Part shown: positions 1-5,485 of the stretch, piece by piece
Layout of the letters: the number at the start of each line of letters is the position of its first letter
Position numbering within the stretch: position 1 is the stretch's first letter
Assembly: GCA_049699975.1 (NCBI GenBank)
Contig: JBNAWB010000164.1
Span: forward strand, 1 to 8,468
Source of the DNA: CAZAGD01 sp049699975
Lineage (GTDB): Bacteria > Desulfobacterota > SM23-61
DNA length: 8,468 nucleotides
Direction: 5' to 3'
Program-made: the position numbers and the translations under genes
Notes under the pieces: model-generated
What the model was told of the DNA's origin: nothing
Database searches by the model: none
Seen by the model: the letters and a program-made list of their open reading frames with translations, nothing else

Positions 1-92
1 GGCCATCTCTTTAATTTCAAGGTGTTACGAGATCGCCACGGTCGCTAAGCTCCCTTGCGATGACCTTACGACCCAGTCTTGTTGGGGAGAGG
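1..92. repeat. Partial dispersed palindromic repeat, copy A
   Basis: This stretch matches 3007-3098 without gaps; a hand count gives 79 identical bases of 92. Its right end (64-92) corresponds to the right terminal inverted repeat of the complete copy at 2931-3098. The left part of the element lies outside the window, so its full size here is unknown. The internal motif GATCGCCACGGTCGC is conserved in both copies. It has no coding character of its own. The remaining 93-221 between this element and the end of hypA is AT-rich and shows no feature I can support, including no clear terminator for hypA. Confidence 0.8.
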
Positions 93-221
93 ACTTGCCC
101 TGGGGAGTAAGTTTTAATCCTCCACAGAGCTTGAAGTAATATAAATTTCAGCTCCTTTTTGAATTGGGCATTAAATTTTCCGGCAAATTTTAGCAAATAA
201 ATTGGAGAAGAATCAGAAGAA

Positions 222-569
222 TTAAATGACTTCTAAGGCTTCCACTCTGAATTCCCGCCCAGAGATAAGTTCCCAATTTTCTTCTCCACAAGCGGGACAT
301 TTATTATGCCAGGTGGTCTTATCTAAGGGGAAAACGGTAAGACATTTGGCACATTGGCCTTTAGCGGGAATCCGTTCGATCTTCACCTTGGCTCCGGCTG
401 CGATGGTATCTTTACTAAGAAAGTCAAAATAACGCTGCAGCCATTCATCTTGGAAGTCGCTGATCTCGCCTATCTGCAGGTGGACCTCCAGAATCTTTTG
501 TGCCCCATTCCGCTGCGCATAATCCAGAGCTATCTCTAAGATGCTTTGGGTTATAGATAATTCATGCAT
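222..569 (-). CDS. hypA: Hydrogenase/urease nickel incorporation protein HypA
   Basis: The product is a complete 115-residue HypA, the usual family length. HypA is a cytoplasmic nickel metallochaperone that works with HypB to deliver nickel to [NiFe]-hydrogenase (and in some bacteria urease). The N-terminus reads Met-His-Glu, with His2 the conserved nickel ligand and Glu3 beside it. Four cysteines in two CxxC pairs (C73/C76 and C91/C94) form the structural zinc site. The start at 569 is fixed by the MHE motif. No strong Shine-Dalgarno precedes it; a weak promoter-like pair (TTGATC at 607-602, TTAAAT at 584-579, 17-bp spacer) would put transcription start almost at the ATG. No hypB, other hyp gene or hydrogenase is visible; the gene stands alone, divergent from hyuA. 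The left edge is only 221 bp away, so downstream partners could lie outside. The family call is firm; its client enzyme is unknown. Confidence 0.95.
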   Translation of the reverse strand: MHELSITQSILEIALDYAQRNGAQKILEVHLQIGEISDFQDEWLQRYFDFLSKDTIAAGAKVKIERIPAKGQCAKCLTVFPLDKTTWHNKCPACGEENWELISGREFRVEALEVI

Positions 570-631
570 TTAAAAACCATTTAATCAAGAATAGGCATGT
601 AGATCAAGGAAATTTTAAATAGAAAAAATTC

Positions 632-661
632 TTGACGGATCTTTCTTCATTAAATGATAAT
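632..661 (+). promoter_or_regulatory. Sigma-70-like promoter for hyuA
   Basis: TTGACG at 632-637 and GATAAT at 656-661 are separated by 18 bp, close to the housekeeping consensus. The predicted transcription start is near 668, giving a leader of about 50 nt before the ATG at 717. An in-frame ATG at 654 overlaps the -10 element, so it would be absent from this transcript; this supports 717 as the real start. The prediction rests on sequence only. Confidence 0.55.
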
Positions 662-697
662 AAACTTTTGGATTAAGATTTTTTGTCATAAATTGAC

Positions 698-713
698 GGA
701 GGCGAGAACGGAG
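698..713 (+). promoter_or_regulatory. Ribosome binding site region deciding the hyuA start
   Basis: Two purine-rich candidates precede the ATG at 717: GGAGG at 698-702 (14 nt away, long) and GGAG at 710-713 (3 nt away, short). Neither has ideal spacing, but no comparable site lies before the alternative ATG at 654. Together with the promoter position and the N-terminal motif register they favour 717. Confidence 0.45.
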
Positions 714-716
714 AAG

Positions 717-2816
717 ATGAGTGGGAAGCAAGAATTTCAAATAGGCATTGATATTGGCGGAACCTTCACCGATGTAGTTATTTTAGAGCCGGCTTCAGGG
801 CGGCTCTTATTGGGGAAAAAATTAACTTCTACTGATAATCCGGCCCGAGCGGTTATTGAAGTCATTGATGAAATGCTCAAGCGGGATAGTATCGAGGCTC
901 GATCTGTAAATAAAGCCATCCATGGCTCCACCTTAGTGACTAATTTGATTATCGAGCGCAAAGGGGCGCTAACGGGCTTGTTGACAACCAAGGGGTTTCG
1001 CGATGCCTTAGAGATTGGGCGCGAGATGCGCTATGACATTTATGACATTTTTTTGGAACTCCCTCAGCCGCTAGTTCCGCGGAGGCTCAGGCTGGAAGTT
1101 AGTGAACGGCTGGATCATCGCGGCCAAGTCTTAATCCCTTTAACTGCCCCAGAAGCGGAACGAGCAGTAGATGAAATTTTATCTCGGGGAGTAGAATCTG
1201 TTGCTATATCTCTTCTTCATTCCTTTCGCAATCCCACCCATGAGCAAATGCTTAGGGACGTCATCATGGCCAAACGTCCTGGTTTTCCCGTATCTCTATC
1301 TTCCGAGGTGGCTCCAGAAGTGCGGGAATATGAGCGTACTTCGACAACTGTAGCCAATGCTTATGCGATGCCCGCTGTGCGCCGTTATATGGATATCTTA
1401 GAAAGAGGTCTTTTAGAGCTCGGTCTGGGGGGCAGGCTTTATATTATTCTTTCTAATGGGGGAATAACTACTCCCGCCACAGCAAGTGCCTACCCCATTC
1501 GGATGCTCGAATCTGGACCAGCGGGAGGAGCGTTGGCTGCGGCTTGGGTAGGAAAACAGATTGGGCAAAGCAATGTGATTTCTTTTGATATGGGGGGAAC
1601 CACGGCTAAAACCTGTATCATTCAAGAGGGCGAGCCTCTGCGCGTGAATGACTTTGAAGTGGCCCGGGTTTACCGCTTTAAGAAAGGAAGTGGTCTGCCG
1701 GTCAAGATCCCAGTTATTGAAATGATCGAGATCGGGGCAGGTGGCGGAAGCATCGCCTCCATTGGGCCGTTGGGTCTTTTAAAAGTAGGACCCGAAAGCG
1801 CAGGAGCTAATCCTGGGCCAGTCTGTTATGGATTGGGGGGAAAAGAACCAACAGTGACCGATGCCGATTTGATTTTAGGCTACCTAAATCCTGATTTCTT
1901 CTTAGGCGGGGAGATGAAACTTGACCAAGAGCGGGCTGAAAAAGCTCTTCGGGAAAAGATTGCTCAACCTTTAGGCTTTTCTTTGGCAAGGGCGGCATGG
2001 GGCATTCATGAAGTAGTCAATGAAAATATGGCCAATGCTTCCCGAATTCATGCCGTAGAGAAAGGAGTAGATCCAAGAAGATTTTCCCTCGTCGCTTTTG
2101 GAGGAGCCGGGCCAGTTCATGCTTATCAAGTGGCTAAAAAATTGCGGATGGAAACGATCATCATTCCGGCAGCTGCCGGAGTATGTTCGGCCTTTGGGTT
2201 TCTTTTGGCGCCCATGTCCTTTGAGTTAAGCCGCAGCTATATTTCTCGCCTGGAAGAGCTTTCTTGGGAGCGATTGAATGCTCTATTCACGGAGATGGAA
2301 GAAAAAGGGGAGGAACTCTTGCGCGAAGCCGGTGTTCCGCTGAAGGATATGCAATTTATACGTTCAGCAGATATGCGCTATGCCGGACAAGGATTTGAGA
2401 TCGGTGTTCCTCTGCCCCGCTGCGCATATGGTCCTAGCCACCGCGAAGAATTTAAATTAGTTTTTGAAAGAGAGTATCAACATATTTATCAGCGTTTGTG
2501 CCCAGATATACCTATTGAAGGCGTTAACTGGAGGTTAGTAGCCACCGGACCGCGCCCGGAAATTAGCGCTAATTCTTGGTGGTCACGAGGAGAGAAGATT
2601 GAAGAAGCCATCAAAGGAAAGCGGCGCATATTTATTCCCGAAATTGGTGGGTATGAAGAAGTAATGATCTATGATCGTTATCGCTTGCCTCTGGGCGTTA
2701 AAATTGAGGGACCGGCAGTGATCGAGGAACGCGAAAGTACTATTGTTATGAACGGACCAGGCACAGCTTGGATGGATTCTTCGGGATGCGTTATCCTTCG
2801 TTTACCGGCCCATTGA
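717..2816 (+). CDS. hyuA: Hydantoinase/oxoprolinase family protein, HyuA-type ATP-binding subunit
   Basis: The product (699 residues from the ATG at 717) is the ATP-binding subunit of the hydantoinase A / oxoprolinase / acetone carboxylase beta family. Members pair with a HyuB-type subunit and use ATP to phosphorylate a carbonyl or enol-type substrate before ring opening or carboxylation. The actin-like ATPase fold is marked by GIDIGGTFTD at residues 10-19 (phosphate 1), HGSTLVTN at 69-76, ESGPAGG at 265-271, FDMGGTTAKT at 290-299 (phosphate 2), a glycine-rich GAGGGS at 340-345, and FGGAGPVHA at 461-469. The C-terminal domain (about 515-695) is complete. No signal peptide is present, so it should be cytoplasmic. 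An extension to an ATG at 654 would add 21 residues, but that codon sits in the promoter. The partner hyuB follows after an unusual 398-bp gap. The substrate cannot be told from sequence: N-methylhydantoin, 5-oxoproline, acetone and acetophenone enzymes all share these motifs. Confidence 0.93.
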   Translation: MSGKQEFQIGIDIGGTFTDVVILEPASGRLLLGKKLTSTDNPARAVIEVIDEMLKRDSIEARSVNKAIHGSTLVTNLIIERKGALTGLLTTKGFRDALEIGREMRYDIYDIFLELPQPLVPRRLRLEVSERLDHRGQVLIPLTAPEAERAVDEILSRGVESVAISLLHSFRNPTHEQMLRDVIMAKRPGFPVSLSSEVAPEVREYERTSTTVANAYAMPAVRRYMDILERGLLELGLGGRLYIILSNGGITTPATASAYPIRMLESGPAGGALAAAWVGKQIGQSNVISFDMGGTTAKTCIIQEGEPLRVNDFEVARVYRFKKGSGLPVKIPVIEMIEIGAGGGSIASIGPLGLLKVGPESAGANPGPVCYGLGGKEPTVTDADLILGYLNPDFFLGGEMKLDQERAEKALREKIAQPLGFSLARAAWGIHEVVNENMANASRIHAVEKGVDPRRFSLVAFGGAGPVHAYQVAKKLRMETIIIPAAAGVCSAFGFLLAPMSFELSRSYISRLEELSWERLNALFTEMEEKGEELLREAGVPLKDMQFIRSADMRYAGQGFEIGVPLPRCAYGPSHREEFKLVFEREYQHIYQRLCPDIPIEGVNWRLVATGPRPEISANSWWSRGEKIEEAIKGKRRIFIPEIGGYEEVMIYDRYRLPLGVKIEGPAVIEERESTIVMNGPGTAWMDSSGCVILRLPAH

Positions 2817-3214
2817 AGTATGGCCCGCTTCTTCCTTGTTTATGCGAGGAAAGAGCGAGGCGGTGAGAAAGCACAAAATAAACTAAGGGCATGTCCCTAA
2901 AGTAAAATTATGAATTTTCCTAATTCAGTCCCTCTCCTCAATGAGATTGTGTCGCCATGCCTTTTTGGTCATGGCGAGCGACCCCGCACTTGATGCGGGG
3001 GAGCGTGGCCATCTCTTTAATTTCCAAGCGTTACGGGATCGCCACGGTCGCTCCGCTCCCTCGCGATGACATTATGACACAGTCTCATTGGGAAGAGGAG
3101 AAAGTGGGAATCGACTCGTACCGAGGTGAGGGAGAAATTTAATGGGCTAATCACGGAATCTCTCCCTTCTCAGTGATGGATTACTTGACTTAAAGAAAGG
3201 AAAGTAAACTTTAT
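2817..3214. other. hyuA-hyuB intergenic gap occupied by a repeat element
   Basis: These 398 bp hold no credible gene. The middle (2931-3098) is the MITE-like repeat listed separately. The left flank 2817-2930 has a weak imperfect hairpin near 2826-2855 without a T-run, so no terminator can be called. The right flank 3099-3214 ends with a purine-rich AAAGGAAAG around 3196-3204, about 11-13 nt before the hyuB ATG, a plausible but loosely spaced ribosome binding site. Paired hyuA and hyuB genes usually lie close together or overlap, so this spacing is unusual. Confidence 0.7.
2931..3098. repeat. Complete MITE-like palindromic repeat, copy B
   Basis: The ends form imperfect terminal inverted repeats of 29 nt: 2931-2959 pairs with 3070-3098, 23 of 29 positions matching by hand alignment. 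Inside are further hairpins: 2952-2959 with 2970-2977 (8 bp, loop 10), and CCCCGCA (2982-2988) with TGCGGGG (2994-3000), loop 5. A shorter palindromic core runs 2968-3070, starting GTCATGGCGA and ending TCGCGATGAC. The right 92 bp match copy A at 1-92 (79/92). At 168 bp with no coding capacity it fits a non-autonomous miniature element or REP-like unit. Small shadow reading frames across it are not genes. As RNA in a hyuAB transcript it would fold strongly and could affect readthrough or stability; that is inference. Confidence 0.75.
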
Positions 3215-4915
3215 ATGAAAACCAATGTCTTTGATCCCATAACTCTGGAAGTACTTTGGAATCGCCTCATTTCTATTACTAACGAACAGGCCGCGGCCCT
3301 CATGCGGGCCAGCTTTACTACGGTAGTGCGCGAAGCCGGAGATCTCTCAGCAGGCGTCTTCGATGCCGCTGGAAACATGATCGCCCAGGCCGTAACCGGA
3401 ACGCCAGGCCATATTAATTGCATGGCTACATCGGTGCGTCATTTTCTGAGAGAATATCCCTTGGAATCACTTCAGCCAGGAGATACTTTGGTTACTAATG
3501 ATCCTTGGCTTGCCTCTGGCCACCTGCATGACCTGACTATAGTTACTCCTGTTTTCCATCAGGGAAAAGCCGTTGGGCTTTTTGCCAACACCTGCCATGT
3601 CATGGACATCGGTGGCCGCACATTTGGGGCAGATGCTACTTCCGTGTATGAAGAAGGTTTAGCCATTCCCATCATGAAATTGGTAGATCGCGGAAAACTA
3701 AACCAAGACTTGATCAGAATTATTAAGGCTAATGTGCGCGTGCCGCAGACGGTTTTAGGGGATATTTACGCCATGATTTCCGCCAATGAAGTGGGTGGCC
3801 GAAAACTGTTAGAGATGATGGAAGATTACGAACTTTCGGACTTGGAAGGATTGTCCGCCGCGATCATCGAGCGCAGCGAACAATCTATGCGTGAGGCTAT
3901 AAAAGCCATTCCTGATGGAACCTATCGTCATCAAATCTATATGGATGGTTTTGATGAACCAATTGTGGTCAAGCTGGCGATTACCATCGAGGGAGACCGC
4001 ATGATCGCGGACTACACTGGAACTTCTCCCCAATCGAACCGCGGCATCAATGTGGTTTATAGCTATTGCCATGCCTACACGACTTATCCCATAAAATGCT
4101 CTGTTAGCCCGGAAATTCCCAACAACGAAGGAAGTTTTCGGCCCCTTACTGTAATTGCCCCAGAAGGATGTATTCTTAACTGCAAACGTCCTGCGCCAGT
4201 TGGGGCCCGGCATATCCTGGGCCATTTCTTATCAGCAGCGGTCTTCGGGGCTTTGAGTTATGTGATTCCGGATAGAGTTATTGCGGAAGGTTCTCAGGGT
4301 CTTTGGAATACCCAATTTGACGGCCTCGATGAGCGCGGTGAACCATTCTGCTATGTATTCTTTTCCGCTGGCGGAACTGGGGCCCGGCCTAACAAAGATG
4401 GCCTTTCAGCGACCGCTTTTCCCAGCGGCATCCATGGGGTGCCAGTAGAGCTGGTGGAGAATGTTTCTCCTTTGTTTATCGAGTGCCGGGAACTCATTCC
4501 AGATACCGGTGGCCCTGGAAAATATCGCGGCGGTTTGGGGCAACGCATGGTATTAAGAGTGCGAGGAAACCATCCGGCCACGCATTCCCCTATGTATGAT
4601 CGCATTCGTTTTCCAGCCAAAGGATTCGCCGGCGGACTCGATGGGGCTAAAGGTCGGATTTATCTGGACGATGGAACCATGCCCCATCCCAAAACTAAAT
4701 ATATCCTTAAGCCGGGCCAAAAGGTCACCCTGGAGCTTCCTGGGGGAGGTGGTTTTTATCCACCACAAGAGCGAGATCCACAGCTGGTGCGTCGCGATGT
4801 AATTGAAGGATTCGTCAGCCTCGAGCAAGCCAAAGAAGTTTACAAAGTCGTCTTGGATCCTGTATCGTTGGCCATCGATTATGCAGCAACTGAAAAGCTT
4901 AGGTCTCAGAGATAA
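3215..4915 (+). CDS. hyuB: Hydantoinase/oxoprolinase family protein, HyuB-type catalytic subunit
   Basis: The product (566 residues, normal length) is the hydantoinase B / oxoprolinase / acetone carboxylase alpha-type subunit and the expected partner of the upstream HyuA. It opens with the family start FDPITLEVLWNRL (6-18), followed by the FTTVVREAGDLSAGVFD region (34-50), TNDPW (94-98), GHLHDLTI (102-109), CHVMDIGG (127-134), DYTGTSPQ (266-273), NNEGSFRP (303-310), GGPGKYRGG (432-440) and the near-terminal LPGGGGFY (508-515). H103, D106 and H128 have the same spacing as the Mn-binding His-Asp-His triad I recall for acetone carboxylase alpha, so a divalent metal site is likely. No signal peptide is seen. 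The start at 3215 begins right at the conserved N-terminus; the Shine-Dalgarno is weak and slightly distant. No terminator directly follows, though the inverted repeat at 5001-5089 could act as one. Substrate unknown. Confidence 0.93.
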   Translation: MKTNVFDPITLEVLWNRLISITNEQAAALMRASFTTVVREAGDLSAGVFDAAGNMIAQAVTGTPGHINCMATSVRHFLREYPLESLQPGDTLVTNDPWLASGHLHDLTIVTPVFHQGKAVGLFANTCHVMDIGGRTFGADATSVYEEGLAIPIMKLVDRGKLNQDLIRIIKANVRVPQTVLGDIYAMISANEVGGRKLLEMMEDYELSDLEGLSAAIIERSEQSMREAIKAIPDGTYRHQIYMDGFDEPIVVKLAITIEGDRMIADYTGTSPQSNRGINVVYSYCHAYTTYPIKCSVSPEIPNNEGSFRPLTVIAPEGCILNCKRPAPVGARHILGHFLSAAVFGALSYVIPDRVIAEGSQGLWNTQFDGLDERGEPFCYVFFSAGGTGARPNKDGLSATAFPSGIHGVPVELVENVSPLFIECRELIPDTGGPGKYRGGLGQRMVLRVRGNHPATHSPMYDRIRFPAKGFAGGLDGAKGRIYLDDGTMPHPKTKYILKPGQKVTLELPGGGGFYPPQERDPQLVRRDVIEGFVSLEQAKEVYKVVLDPVSLAIDYAATEKLRSQR

Positions 4916-5000
4916 TAGCTGACCAAAAAGCACTTTAAATAATTACTTTTGAACCCAAGAAGCTATCCTTATAGGTCTGAAGGCGCTAAGAATTTGACGC

Positions 5001-5089
5001 ATAAAAGGGACGGTTCTCTTTAATTTTGGGCGTTTTTATCTTGCAGGATTATTAGTTATTAATCAATTAAACAGAACCGTCCCTTTTAT
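5001..5089. repeat. Inverted repeat element with GGGACGGTTCT arms
   Basis: The arms 5001-5025 and 5065-5089 are inverted copies matching at 24 of 25 positions, including a perfect 17-nt outer block (5001-5017 with 5073-5089). They enclose a 39-nt AT-rich loop. Arms built on GGGACGGTTCT are, from general knowledge, common in dispersed REP/MITE-type sequences of many bacteria, often mobilised by REP-associated tyrosine transposases; no transposase is present here. The second arm is followed by TTTTATT, so the stem could also end transcription from hyuB, though the loop is long for a standard terminator. The first 85 bp after hyuB (4916-5000) show nothing else I can name. Confidence 0.8.
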
Positions 5090-5387
5090 TGTAAGGTGCC
5101 ACCCAAAAGGGAAAGACATCTTTATATGCTAAGAATATAGAAAATTCATGCCGGTTTATATTAGGAAAATCTTCTACCAATTCGTCGCTAACAGCTATAT
5201 CTCCTGGAGGGAATTTTAGGAAACAGGACACTTTATCTTTATCTTAGATAGCTTCGTAGGTGGGGACGTTGATGAAAAATATGATTTTTCTACTTCGCGA
5301 CGCAAGCAATTCGTTAATTTTGCATAGTAGTGTCTGAATAAGGATTTGGAGAGAATGGAAGTAGAAATGTGGTGATAAGATGAAAAG
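5067..5387 (-). pseudogene. Possible minus-strand gene relic broken by a stop
   Basis: On the minus strand one frame stays open from 5387 to 5067 except for a single TAA at 5246-5244. The upstream part (5387-5247) is 47 codons with no ATG. The downstream part from a GTG at 5231 encodes 54 residues, including FLKFPPGDIAVSDELVEDFP and later RHEFSIFLAYKDVFPFW, ending PYNKRDGSV where it runs into the inverted repeat at 5001-5089. I do not recognise the family. For such AT-rich DNA a frame this long with one stop is suggestive but not decisive, and the upstream half overlaps the inverted repeat at 5256-5410, so part may be chance reading of repeat sequence. It is not an intact gene. No Shine-Dalgarno was found before the GTG. 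Confidence 0.25.
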
Positions 5388-5410
5388 TTATATAATTCAT
5401 CAACGTCCCT
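5256..5410. repeat. Second inverted repeat element with GGGACGTTGATGAA arms
   Basis: GGGACGTTGATGAA at 5263-5276 recurs as a perfect 14-nt inverted copy at 5396-5409, with 119 bp between. A GTAG tetranucleotide at 5256-5259 lies just outside the left arm; REP elements mobilised by tyrosine transposases often carry such a tetranucleotide beside their hairpin, so this may be a REP-pair relic. The right arm merges into the tandem repeat at 5403-5436. The interior has no recognised gene on the plus strand. The structure is seen directly; the mobile-element reading is inference. Confidence 0.6.
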
Positions 5411-5436
5411 CTTATTTATACGTCCCTCTTATTTAT
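5403..5436. repeat. Two tandem 17-bp direct repeats upstream of the reductase
   Basis: ACGTCCCTCTTATTTAT occurs twice, back to back and identical, at 5403-5419 and 5420-5436. The array ends 49 bp before the ATG of the octaheme reductase. It could be a local duplication of the adjacent repeat end, since the first copy overlaps the right arm of the 5256-5410 element, or paired operator sites. No clear -35/-10 pair was found between it and the gene. Confidence 0.85.
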
Positions 5437-5474
5437 ATTAATTTACCGGAATTCTGGAAAAACTAAACTGTTAT

Positions 5475-5480
5475 GGAGGT
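5475..5480 (+). promoter_or_regulatory. Strong ribosome binding site of the octaheme reductase
   Basis: GGAGGT at 5475-5480 sits 5 nt before the ATG at 5486. It is the best Shine-Dalgarno in the window and fixes the start, which also begins a proper signal sequence. Confidence 0.8.
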
Positions 5481-5485
5481 GTTGT

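Noticed and set aside
654..716. In-frame ATG at 654 as the hyuA start, adding 21 residues
   Set aside because: It overlaps the predicted -10 element, has no ribosome binding site, and the extension lacks similarity to the usual family N-terminus that begins just before GIDIGGTFTD.
2826..2855. Terminator hairpin after hyuA
   Set aside because: The stem is imperfect and no T-run follows.
2957..3142. 61-codon plus-strand frame in the hyuA-hyuB gap
   Set aside because: It lies almost wholly within the palindromic repeat and is explained by it.
3185..3216. TTGACT at 3185-3190 as a promoter for hyuB
   Set aside because: The possible -10 boxes overlap the ATG at 3215, so transcription would begin inside the coding region and lose the ribosome site.
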